From assembly GCA_946482585.1 (NCBI GenBank), contig CAMLSI010000001.1, positions 1 through 60,631 of the forward strand: a DNA stretch of 60,631 nucleotides, in the 5' to 3' direction. The position numbers were made by a program, and so were the translations under genes. Position 1 is the first letter of the stretch, and every line of letters begins with the position of its first letter. This document shows positions 15,107 to 22,987 of this stretch, piece by piece. The notes under the pieces are model-generated. The model was given only the letters and a program-made list of their open reading frames with translations. It ran no database searches and was not told the origin of the DNA. This stretch comes from an uncultured Lysobacteraceae bacterium. Its GTDB lineage: Bacteria; Pseudomonadota; Gammaproteobacteria; Xanthomonadales; Rhodanobacteraceae.

Positions 15107-17092
15107 CTACGGCAGCCGCGGCGCTCCCGTCGGCCACGCGAATCCGTCGACGAAAATCCGGTCGGGATCGAACTCGAACGCGCCGAGGTCCGGCCGCGTG
15201 CCGACGTAGCCGTCGTTGATGCCGGGCAACGGTTCGCCGCGATCGATCGCGGCGCTGTCGCTGCGCAGGCGAAAATCGCCGCCGGCCGCGTCGACGAGGT
15301 TCGGTGCGCCGACGAGGCCGTCGGGTTCCTGGTTCGTCGCGGCGCTGAACGTCGCGAGCGACGCGTAGTTCGTGCCCATCCAGTTCGCGAACCGGGTCGA
15401 CGACGTCGTCTGCAGCAGGTCGTGGTTCCAGTCGAGTGCGACCGCGTTGACCTTGGTCAGCACCGTGCGCGTCGCCGCGAAGATGTTGTTGCGCGCGCGG
15501 ATGAAGGTCGAATTGCCCGGCGTCAGCAGATAGACCGCGTCGGTATCGGGCACCGTGGTCTGCGCCGTATTGTGCAGCAGCAGCACCGGCCCCACGGCTT
15601 CCGGATAGCCGCTGTTGATCTTGAGCAGGCTCGAAACGTAGCCGTCGATGCGGCTCGTCCGCGTGTTGCCGATGTCGTAGGCGACGTTGCGCACGATCCA
15701 GGTCGGGCCCGGCGCGGCCGGCGCCACGGCGAATGCCATGTGCGAATCGCGGATCGTGTTGTCGAAGATGCGCACGTTGGCGCAATAGCCTTCGGGTTCG
15801 AGCGCATCGTCATTGTGGTGGCGGAAGCGATTGCGGTAGACGTCGACTTCGCTCGTGAACGCGCCGGCCGGTGCGACGCTGCCGCAGGGGCCTATGCCGT
15901 TGAACCAGCCGTCGAAGCGGTTGCGCCGGATCACGTGGCCCCGGCCTATGTCGTCGGTGAGCACGACGCCGTTGTTCTCGGCGCTGCTGCCCTTGGTCTG
16001 GTCCCAGGGCCAGCCCGGTATCGAGGTGTCGTAGAGATCGTTGTCCTCGATGCGATGCCGTGCGCCGCCCTTGATCCAGACGCCGGCCGCGCCGATGTCG
16101 TGGATGCGGTTCGCGCGCACGATCACGTCGCTGGACTGACGCAGGTAGATGCCCTTGCCGTATTCGGTCGAGCCGTAGTGGCGGATCTCGAGACCCTCGA
16201 TGCGCAAGTGGCTGCGGCCGTCGGCGACGACACCGGCCTCGCGCCGCGCGACATGGATGTCGTGCGCGGCCGGCGAACTGCCGTCGGCGAGCTTGAGGTA
16301 GAGAAATCCGCCGCTGTAGCAGTAGCCGCCGGGCGCCCCGGCCGCGAGCGCCTGCAGCTCGGCGATCGAGTCGTAGCGGAACAGACGATTCGTGTCGGCG
16401 ACGATCTGCCAGCTCGGCGTCGCCTCGGCACGACGGAACAGCCCCTGGCTCGCTTCCCAGGCACTGCCCGCGGCGATGCGCTCGGCGCCGTCGAGGATCG
16501 CGCCGGCCTGGCCGCGGAACACGATGGGCTGGGTCACGGTACCGGAACGCGGCAGGCTGACCTGTTCTCGATAGATCCCGGGCGCGATCGACACCACGTC
16601 GCCGGCCTGCGCGAGATTGGCGCCGCGCTGCACGGTGGCGACGGCCTGATCGGGGCCGAGGCCGCTGTTGGCGTCGTTGCCGGCCGGCGCGGGTGCGACG
16701 TAGAGCGTACGCAGGCTCGGCTCGGCCAGCGTGTCGGCGCGCGTCGCGATTGTGGTTGTCGCGCTCGGCGCACCGCCGACGCCGTCGGGATCGGACGCGG
16801 TCAGGCGCAGCTCGTAGTTCGTCCCCGGCGCCAGTCCGAACACGCTGCCGACGAAGCGCGTCGCATCGATGCGCACGAGGTCCTGCGCGGTGCGGAACGT
16901 AGGGTCTCCGCTGCGGCGCCATTGCAGTGCGATGCGCGCATTGCGGTTCGTATCGCCCGCGACGGTCGCGATCGCGCCGGCGGTTTCGAGATTGCCGTAG
17001 CCCTCGACCGCGCCCAGCGTAACGCTCGTCTGCGCGAACGCCGGCGTCGCGGCGACGCCGAGCAGGAGTCCGAGTCGCACCGCGCGCCGCAT
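15107..17092 (-). CDS. Secreted right-handed beta-helix protein with fibronectin-like N-terminus and C-terminal DGF tag
   Basis: The 661-residue protein has a signal peptide (MRRAVRLGLLLGVAATPAFA). About residues 22-120 look like a fibronectin-type or similar beta domain (LAPGTNYELRLTASDPDG). From about residue 130 it reads as a parallel beta-helix of the polysaccharide-lyase/DUF1565 kind: LYVAPAPAGNDANSGLGPDQ, GDVVSIAPGIYREQV, then repeated segments such as NRIHDIGAAGVWIKG and NRFDGWFNGIG. It ends in a choice-of-anchor-like region (PDLGAFEFDPDRIFVDGF) similar to the ends of two other proteins in the window. No catalytic residues can be assigned. It starts two bases after the yceH stop, so they are probably co-transcribed. 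Confidence 0.8.
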   Translation of the reverse strand: MRRAVRLGLLLGVAATPAFAQTSVTLGAVEGYGNLETAGAIATVAGDTNRNARIALQWRRSGDPTFRTAQDLVRIDATRFVGSVFGLAPGTNYELRLTASDPDGVGGAPSATTTIATRADTLAEPSLRTLYVAPAPAGNDANSGLGPDQAVATVQRGANLAQAGDVVSIAPGIYREQVSLPRSGTVTQPIVFRGQAGAILDGAERIAAGSAWEASQGLFRRAEATPSWQIVADTNRLFRYDSIAELQALAAGAPGGYCYSGGFLYLKLADGSSPAAHDIHVARREAGVVADGRSHLRIEGLEIRHYGSTEYGKGIYLRQSSDVIVRANRIHDIGAAGVWIKGGARHRIEDNDLYDTSIPGWPWDQTKGSSAENNGVVLTDDIGRGHVIRRNRFDGWFNGIGPCGSVAPAGAFTSEVDVYRNRFRHHNDDALEPEGYCANVRIFDNTIRDSHMAFAVAPAAPGPTWIVRNVAYDIGNTRTSRIDGYVSSLLKINSGYPEAVGPVLLLHNTAQTTVPDTDAVYLLTPGNSTFIRARNNIFAATRTVLTKVNAVALDWNHDLLQTTSSTRFANWMGTNYASLATFSAATNQEPDGLVGAPNLVDAAGGDFRLRSDSAAIDRGEPLPGINDGYVGTRPDLGAFEFDPDRIFVDGFAWPTGAPRLP

Positions 17093-17094
17093 AG

Positions 17095-17754
17095 TCAGTC
17101 CTCGTCCATTTCGAAGCGGCGCTCGACCTGCTGCAGACGCGCCTGCAGCGCGTCGACGAGGCTCTCGAGCTGCTCGATGCGCGTTTCGAGTTCCTGCGTG
17201 CTCGAGCCGACCGGGTCGGACGGTGCGGCTTTCGCGAGCGCAGTCACGTCGACCTCGCCACAGAGCAGATGCATGTAGCGGTCTTCGCGCTGGCCGCCGC
17301 TGCGCGGAATACGCACCGCGAGTGCGGGCTCGCGCTGGGCGAGCCGCTCCAGCGTCGAACGCACGTCGTCGAGGCTCGCAAATGCCGCGAGCCGGTCGCT
17401 GCGCGCGAGCAGCTCCGGCGCGGTCTGCGGGCCGCGCAGGAACATCAGCGCCAGCAGCGCGCGTTGCCGCGGCGTGATGTTGAGCGCCTGATCGAGGCGA
17501 TGTTCGTAGCGCGACGCGCGCGCCGACATCGAGCCGGCGACGAGACGCTTGCCCTCGAGCTGGCGCAGCGCGTGACCGACCGCGCCCGGCTCGAGTTCGA
17601 GCACCGGATCGCGATTGGATTTCTGGTTGCAGGCGGCGACGACCGCGTTCAGGGTCAGGGGATACACCTCGGGCGTCGTCGCGGCTTTCTCCACGAGACA
17701 GCCCAGCACGCGGGCCTCGACGGGGTCGAGCAGGACGGCAGCGTTTTCGCTCAT
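17095..17754 (-). CDS. yceH: YceH family protein (DUF480)
   Basis: The 219-residue protein begins MSENAAVLLDPVEARVLGCL and contains EKAATTPEVYPLTLNA and ACNQKSNRDPVLELE, which are the hallmarks of the conserved DUF480/YceH family. The fold is winged-helix; the biological function is not established. The C-terminal 50 residues form a predicted coiled coil (STQELETRIEQLESLVDALQ). The ATG at 17754 is preceded by GGAG with good spacing; an upstream frame start would add five residues without support. Confidence 0.92.
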   Translation of the reverse strand: MSENAAVLLDPVEARVLGCLVEKAATTPEVYPLTLNAVVAACNQKSNRDPVLELEPGAVGHALRQLEGKRLVAGSMSARASRYEHRLDQALNITPRQRALLALMFLRGPQTAPELLARSDRLAAFASLDDVRSTLERLAQREPALAVRIPRSGGQREDRYMHLLCGEVDVTALAKAAPSDPVGSSTQELETRIEQLESLVDALQARLQQVERRFEMDED

Positions 17755-17844
17755 GCGGTACTCCGGCAATACGGTCGAGAATGCGGAAATCGGCGCTACG
17801 ATACTGACGAAAGCTTCACGTCCGTGCGTGCCGACTACTAATTA

Positions 17845-17998
17845 TGGTCATCTCGAAAAACCGTCGTTCCATCGGTTTTTCGGGTCGGCGAATCCGGCGA
17901 AGGTCCGGACTCGCTCCGCCGATCGAGCGCTGACGCGCTCGATCGCGAGCGGCGCATGACTGCGCCGCAGGAACCTCGATGTTTTTCGAGGTTACCTC
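17845..17998 (-). repeat. Dispersed intergenic repeat with terminal hairpins, copy A
   Basis: This approximately 150-bp element is the reverse complement of the element at 36811-36963, with about 80 percent identity by eye along its length. One end has a perfect 10-bp stem, CGAAAAACCG/CGGTTTTTCG (17854-17863 with 17873-17882). The other end has AACCTCG/CGAGGTT (17972-17978 with 17987-17993). It lies in the divergent gap between yceH and the CAP-domain gene, ending just before that gene's ribosome site. It has no transposase. Confidence 0.85.
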
Positions 17999-18020
17999 AT
18001 TCCGCCAGGAGGTCACGACG

Positions 18021-18587
18021 ATGAAACGATTTCTCATCCTGCCGCTGATCGCCGCCGTGAGTCTGTCCGCGAACGCCCTGTCACTGGACTGCATCATGCT
18101 CGACAGCTTCCAGAGCGGCACGCCGCCGCCGGCCAACTGGAAGCCGCTGCTGACGCTGCACAACTGCGCGCGGCGCACGGTCGTGCCGGTCGCGACGCCG
18201 CGGCTGAGTCTCCTGAGCTGGGACACGACGATCGCGACATTCGCGCAGGCCTATGCGAATGGCTGCGTCTATGCGCACAACGCGGCCACGCCCTATGGCG
18301 AGAATCTCTACGTGGGCGCCGTGTCCTCGGGCTTCCCGACCAACGTCGAAGCCGCCGCGGCGACGGACTGGGCCAACGAGTACGTGAGCTACAACTACGC
18401 CGCGAACACGTGCTCGGGCATCTGCGGTCACTACACGCAGATGGTCTGGCGTTCGACGCTGCGCGTCGGCTGCGGCATTCGTCAGTGCACGACCAATTCG
18501 CCGTTCCCGCCGCCGTTCACGAACTGGACGCTCGTGGTCTGCAACTACGATCCGCCGGGCAATGTCACGGGACAGCGCCCCTATTGA
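18021..18587 (+). CDS. Secreted CAP (SCP/PR-1-like) domain protein
   Basis: The 188-residue protein has a signal peptide (MKRFLILPLIAAVSLSANA). It carries a full CAP fold: the His of LTLHNCARR, then YAHNAATPYGENLYVG, DWANEYVSYNY, and the signature CGHYTQMVWRSTLRVGCG followed by LVVCNYDPPGN. The two His and two acidic residues of the CAP cavity appear present. Several Cys residues suggest disulfides in an exported protein. Function within the CAP family is diverse and cannot be assigned. The start ATG 18021 has a strong AGGAGG ribosome site at 18007-18012. It converges on the permease gene. Confidence 0.9.
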   Translation: MKRFLILPLIAAVSLSANALSLDCIMLDSFQSGTPPPANWKPLLTLHNCARRTVVPVATPRLSLLSWDTTIATFAQAYANGCVYAHNAATPYGENLYVGAVSSGFPTNVEAAAATDWANEYVSYNYAANTCSGICGHYTQMVWRSTLRVGCGIRQCTTNSPFPPPFTNWTLVVCNYDPPGNVTGQRPY

Positions 18588-18594
18588 GCGCGGC

Positions 18595-19920
18595 TCACGG
18601 CGGCGCGCGACGCGCCCGCGCCAGGCGCATGCCCAGATACACCGGCACGCTCGCGAGCAACAGGCCCGCGCCCCAGCGCAGCGCCTGCGCGCCGGTGCCG
18701 ACCAGCGCATAGGCTGCAAAGAACGCCGCGAGCAGCGCAACCAGCGCATGAACGCCGCGCCCGCGCTGCAGCCGCAGCAGCGCGAGCGCGCAGACCAGGA
18801 ACGGCAGCAGCGACGCCGCCGTCGACAGCAGGATGGCCCAGGTGAACAGGCTCACGAGGCTCGCGTTGTAGTTCGCGAGCACGAGCAGGCTCGACAGCGC
18901 CGCGCCGATCACGAGCCCGGCGCGCGGCGTGCCGTTCGCATCGACGCGCGCGAACACGGCCGGGAACGCGCCGTCGCGCGCGCTCGCGAGGGGCAGTTGC
19001 CCGAGCATCAGCACCCAGCCGTTGAGCGCGCCCAGGCAGGTGATCGCTGCGATCGCCGCGACGACATAGCCGGCCGCATCGCCGAGCAGCCGGCGCACCG
19101 CGTCGACGAACGGCGCGCCTGAAGTCGCCAGTGAATCGGCCGGCACGAGGCGCAGCACGGCGCTGCACGCGGCGATGGTCACGGCGATCGCGATCGCGGT
19201 GCCGATCAGCGTCGCGCGCGGCACCGTGCGCTGGGGGTCGCGCACGGCCGCGGCCGGCACGGTCGCGCTTTCGAGCCCGAGGAAAGCCCACAGGGTCAGT
19301 GCCGAGGTGGTCAGCGCCACGGCGAGCAGGCTCTTGTCGCTGGGATTGAACGGCGCGGCGGCGGCCGTCGGCGCGGGCTCGACGAGCGCGAGTCCGACCA
19401 GCGCGAACAACGCGAGCGCAGCGACCTTGAGCAGGGTCGTCGCGAGCTGCACGCCGCCGGCCGTGCGCAGCCCGGCAATGTTGAAAAGCGTACAAAGCCA
19501 CAAGAATACGATCGAGCAGGCCGCGGCGCGCGCCGGCGTCGCGGTCAGCGCCGGCACGCAGGCGCCGGCGTAGCCGGTCAAGGCGATCGCGATCGCCGGC
19601 ACGGCGCTCCAGATCGAGATCCAGTAGCACCAGCCCACGACGAAACCGGTCGCGTCGCCGAACGCCGCGCGCGCGAAGGCATACGGGCCGCCGGATGCGG
19701 CCGGCAGCAACTGGCCGAGGCGCGCGAAGGTGGCGGCGAGCAGCAGCGCGCCGACCGTGCTGATGGCCCAGCCGAGCGTGCTCGCCGCGCCGTAGGGCGC
19801 GAGCGAACTCGGCAGCAGGAACAGGCCCGACCCGATCATGTTGCCGACCACGAGCGCGGTCGCGGTCCAGAATCCTATCGTCGGCGGCGTCGCGACGGCG
19901 GCGCGGGGTTCAGCGCTCAC
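18595..19920 (-). CDS. APC-superfamily amino acid or amine permease
   Basis: The protein of about 441 residues is an inner-membrane transporter with roughly 12 transmembrane helices. The first helix carries LVVGNMIGSGLFLLPSSLA, the unwound substrate-binding GSG motif of the APC family, followed by SGGPYAFARAAFGDATGFVVGW. It resembles the arginine/agmatine or putrescine:ornithine antiporter branch. The GTG start at 19920 lies 11 bases inside the end of the upstream Rieske oxygenase gene, which implies coupled translation. The substrate is therefore likely to be that of the oxygenase, but nothing in the sequence identifies it. Confidence 0.88.
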   Translation of the reverse strand: MSAEPRAAVATPPTIGFWTATALVVGNMIGSGLFLLPSSLAPYGAASTLGWAISTVGALLLAATFARLGQLLPAASGGPYAFARAAFGDATGFVVGWCYWISIWSAVPAIAIALTGYAGACVPALTATPARAAACSIVFLWLCTLFNIAGLRTAGGVQLATTLLKVAALALFALVGLALVEPAPTAAAAPFNPSDKSLLAVALTTSALTLWAFLGLESATVPAAAVRDPQRTVPRATLIGTAIAIAVTIAACSAVLRLVPADSLATSGAPFVDAVRRLLGDAAGYVVAAIAAITCLGALNGWVLMLGQLPLASARDGAFPAVFARVDANGTPRAGLVIGAALSSLLVLANYNASLVSLFTWAILLSTAASLLPFLVCALALLRLQRGRGVHALVALLAAFFAAYALVGTGAQALRWGAGLLLASVPVYLGMRLARARRAPP

Positions 19921-20983
19921 GCCAGGCGCGCCGCAGCAGTTCGTGGAAGTGATGCACGCCGCTCTCGCGCCGCGGGCAGAGCCTGCCGGCGAGGTACGAG
20001 CCGGACGCCAGTCGCTTCTGCACGGCGAGGCAGATGTCGACGTCTTCCTTCTGCACCGCGTCGCTGAAGTTCTGGTCCTGACGGCGGCGTTCCTGTTCGG
20101 CGGCATCGATCTGCGCCGGGTAGTAGTAGTCGAAGTCGACGCGGCAGCGATCAGTGGAGAGCGGCACGACGCGATTGGTCTGCAGCCGTCCGGGCAGGAT
20201 GTTCAGCATGGTGTTCGGCCAGACGAAGTAGTACAGCGCGTCGCCGCTGCCGTAGAAATTGCCCGTGTTCTCGAGCGGGCTCCACTGCAGCGAATGCCAG
20301 TCGGCGACCTCGGTGCGATAGCTGCGGTAGTCGAGCAGGCGATTGAGTTCCGGATGGATGTGCGGAACGTGATAGCCCTCGAGGTAGTTGTCGACGTAGA
20401 CCTTCCAGTTGCACGCGATCTCGTAACTGTCGCGATGGCTGAACACGAGCGCGGGCAGATCGTGGCCGGCGAGCCGCGCATCGATGCCGGCGAGCAGATC
20501 CTCGAGCGTCATGGCCGGGTCCAGCGAGGCGAATACGAGGCCTTGCCAGGCGGCGACCGCGATGCGCGGCAGATGCACGTTCGCGACGTCGAAATCCTGT
20601 GCCGAATCCATCTCCGCGGCGCTGCGCAGGCGGCCTTCCAGCGTGTACGTCCAGCCGTGATAGCGGCAGCGCAGCGCACGGGCGCCGCGGCCGTTGCACC
20701 AGGCGAGCGGACCGGCGCGATGGCGGCAGACGTTGTGGAAGCCGCGCAGCTCGCCGTCGTCGCCGCGTACGAGCACGACCGGCACGCCCGCGATCTCGTC
20801 GACGACGTGGTCGCCGGGTTCGTCCAGCTGACGCACCGACGCGATCAGCTGCCAGCTCGGCGCGAACACGCGACGCGTCTCCTGCGTGCCGGCATCAGCG
20901 TCGGTGTAGAACGGAGCGGGCAGCGCGCTCGCGCTCGCGAGCGGCTGGGACGACAGCCAGGCGGGATCGGGACGGAACGACAT
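19910..20983 (-). CDS. Rieske-type ring-hydroxylating/N-demethylating oxygenase alpha subunit
   Basis: The 357-residue protein has an N-terminal Rieske [2Fe-2S] domain with FHNVCRHRAGPLAW and ALRCRYHGWTYTLEG (Cys-X-His and Cys-X2-His). A C-terminal SRPBCC catalytic domain has NWKVYVDNYLEGYHVPHIHP, giving two His ligands of the mononuclear iron, with an acidic ligand probably in QKEDVDICLAVQ. The domain order and size are close to choline, carnitine or glycine-betaine monooxygenases as well as to aromatic dioxygenases. No reductase or beta subunit gene is adjacent, so electrons must come from a partner elsewhere. Starts at ATG 20983. Confidence 0.88.
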   Translation of the reverse strand: MSFRPDPAWLSSQPLASASALPAPFYTDADAGTQETRRVFAPSWQLIASVRQLDEPGDHVVDEIAGVPVVLVRGDDGELRGFHNVCRHRAGPLAWCNGRGARALRCRYHGWTYTLEGRLRSAAEMDSAQDFDVANVHLPRIAVAAWQGLVFASLDPAMTLEDLLAGIDARLAGHDLPALVFSHRDSYEIACNWKVYVDNYLEGYHVPHIHPELNRLLDYRSYRTEVADWHSLQWSPLENTGNFYGSGDALYYFVWPNTMLNILPGRLQTNRVVPLSTDRCRVDFDYYYPAQIDAAEQERRRQDQNFSDAVQKEDVDICLAVQKRLASGSYLAGRLCPRRESGVHHFHELLRRAWRER

Positions 20984-21099
20984 GGACAGAGGCGAAGTCG
21001 GCGATGCGCGACTGTAGCGCGTTCGCCCGGATGCGGCTTGCGGCGGCGTTCCTTTCCTTCCATCGCGACACGCGGCACACTCGGACCGGATCGACAGGC

Positions 21100-21131
21100 G
21101 AGGCTCCCAGCAGCGTCAGGTCAGGAGCCTC
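21100..21131 (+). promoter_or_regulatory. Leader hairpin upstream of the oxoacid oxidoreductase operon
   Basis: GAGGCTCC (21100-21107) and GGAGCCTC (21124-21131) form a perfect 8-bp stem with a 16-base loop, 30 bases before the start codon of the first operon gene. It could be an operator or an RNA element. No factor was recognised. Confidence 0.35.
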
Positions 21132-21160
21132 TCGCAGCCCGCAGTGCGGCGAGGAGGGTG

Positions 21161-22987
21161 ATGGTGCGTCCCACCGATATCCGTGTTCCCGATTACTTCC
21201 ACAAGGTCGTCGATTGCCAATGGGCCTGTCCGGCCCATACGCCGGTTCCCGAATACATTCGTCTGATCGCGGCCGGCCGCTACGCCGACGCGTACCTCGT
21301 GAACTGGAAATCCAACGTGTTCCCCGGCGTGCTCGGCCGCACCTGCGACCGGCCCTGCGAGCCCGCGTGCCGTCGCGGCCGCGTCGAGGAGAACAACGGC
21401 GCCTCGCCCGAGCCCGTCGCCATATGCCGTCTGAAGCGCGTCGCCGCCGACAACAAGGGCGACATCGCGGCACGGCTGCCGCGCGCGGGCAAACCCAACG
21501 GCAAGCGCATCGCCTGCGTCGGCGCGGGTCCCGCGTCGCTGACCGTCGCGCGCGATCTCGCGCCGCTCGGCTACCAGGTCACGGTATTCGACGGCGAAGC
21601 GAAAGCCGGCGGCTTCATCCGCACGCAGATTCCGCGTTTCCGCCTGCCCGAATCCGTCGTCGACGAGGAGACCGGCTACATCCTCGATCTCGGCGTCGAA
21701 TTCCGCGCCGGCGAGCGCATCGGCTCGTTGAAGAATCTGCTCGCGCAAGGTTACGACGCCGTGTTCATCGGCTGCGGCGCGCCGCGCGGCCGCGATCTCG
21801 ATCTGCCCGGTCGCCGCGAAGCGTCGGCGAACATCCACATCGGCATCGACTGGCTCGCGTCGGTGTCGTTCGGCCACATCGACACCGTCGGGCGTCGCGT
21901 CATCGTGCTCGGCGGCGGCAATACCGCGATGGACTGCTGCCGTTCCGCGCGACGCCTCGGCGGCGAAGATGTCAAGGTGCTCGTGCGTTCGGGCTACGAC
22001 GAGATGAAGGCCTCGCCCTGGGAAAAGGAAGATGCCGAACACGAAGGCATTCCGATTCTCGACTACCACGTGCCGAAGGCGTTCCTGCACGAGAACGGCC
22101 GCCTCACCGGCATGCAGTTCGAGCGCGTGCGCGCCGAACGCGATGCGAAAGGCCGCCGCCAGCTCGTGCCGACCGGCGAGCCCGACGTGATCGTGCCCTG
22201 CGACGACGTGCTCGTCGCGGTCGGCCAGGAAAACGCATTTCCGTGGATTGAGCGCGACGCCGGCATCGCCTTCGACGAGTGGGGCATGCCCGTCGTCGAC
22301 AAGGTCACGTTCCAGTCGAGCCTGCCGCACGTGCTGTTCGGCGGCGACGCCGCGTTCGGGCCGAAGAACATCATCTGGGCCGTCGCGCACGGCCACGACG
22401 CGGCGATCTCGATCGACAAGCTGCTCAACGGCGAGGAGACGCGCGACCGACCGCCGCCGACCGTGCACTTGCTGTCGCAGAAGATGGGCATTCACGAGTG
22501 GAGCTACAACAACGAGATCTCGCCCGACGAGCGCTACAAGGTGCCGTGGGCGCCGAGCGAGCGCACGCTGACCGACATCAAGGTCGAGGTCGAACTCGGC
22601 TTCGATGCGGCGACGGCGCTCAAGGAAACACAGCGCTGCCTCAATTGCGACGTGCAGACCGTGTTCACCGACAAGGTCTGCATCGAATGCGACGCCTGCG
22701 TCGACATCTGCCCGATGGACTGCATCAGCTTCACGCCGAACGACGATGAGCCTGCGCTGCGCGCGAAGCTCATGGCGCCCGCGCTCAACGTCGAGCAATC
22801 GCTGTACGTGTCGGGCGAACTCAAGACCGGCCGCGTCATGGTCAAGGACGAAGACGTCTGCCTGCATTGCGGCCTCTGCGCCGAGCGTTGCCCGACCGGT
22901 GCCTGGGACATGCACAAGTACCTCATCGAAATGACGCACGCGGGGCCGGGTTGCCGCAGCAAGGGCGCATGCCGGGAGGCGGCGTGA
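21161..22987 (+). CDS. GltD-like FAD/NAD(P) oxidoreductase fused to a 2x[4Fe-4S] ferredoxin domain
   Basis: The 608-residue protein starts with a Cys-rich Fer4_20-type domain (VVDCQWACPAHTPVPEYIRL, GRTCDRPCEPACRRG). Two Rossmann domains follow, with IACVGAGPASLTVARDL for FAD and VIVLGGGNTAMDCCRSARRL for NAD(P), then a C-terminal ferredoxin domain with CIECDACVDICPMDC and CLHCGLCAERCPTGAW. The layout resembles the glutamate synthase small subunit or DPYD N-terminus plus a bacterial ferredoxin. In this operon it most likely passes electrons between the oxoacid oxidoreductase and NAD(P)H. The ATG 21161 has GAGGAGG at 21151-21157. It overlaps the next gene by one base (TGATG). Confidence 0.9.
   Translation: MVRPTDIRVPDYFHKVVDCQWACPAHTPVPEYIRLIAAGRYADAYLVNWKSNVFPGVLGRTCDRPCEPACRRGRVEENNGASPEPVAICRLKRVAADNKGDIAARLPRAGKPNGKRIACVGAGPASLTVARDLAPLGYQVTVFDGEAKAGGFIRTQIPRFRLPESVVDEETGYILDLGVEFRAGERIGSLKNLLAQGYDAVFIGCGAPRGRDLDLPGRREASANIHIGIDWLASVSFGHIDTVGRRVIVLGGGNTAMDCCRSARRLGGEDVKVLVRSGYDEMKASPWEKEDAEHEGIPILDYHVPKAFLHENGRLTGMQFERVRAERDAKGRRQLVPTGEPDVIVPCDDVLVAVGQENAFPWIERDAGIAFDEWGMPVVDKVTFQSSLPHVLFGGDAAFGPKNIIWAVAHGHDAAISIDKLLNGEETRDRPPPTVHLLSQKMGIHEWSYNNEISPDERYKVPWAPSERTLTDIKVEVELGFDAATALKETQRCLNCDVQTVFTDKVCIECDACVDICPMDCISFTPNDDEPALRAKLMAPALNVEQSLYVSGELKTGRVMVKDEDVCLHCGLCAERCPTGAWDMHKYLIEMTHAGPGCRSKGACREAA

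Noticed and set aside
14465..17278. A plus-strand open frame of over 900 codons across amiC and the beta-helix gene
   Set aside because: It runs through the 3' half of a clear amidase gene in another frame and antisense to a clear secreted protein; its composition is that of a shadow frame.
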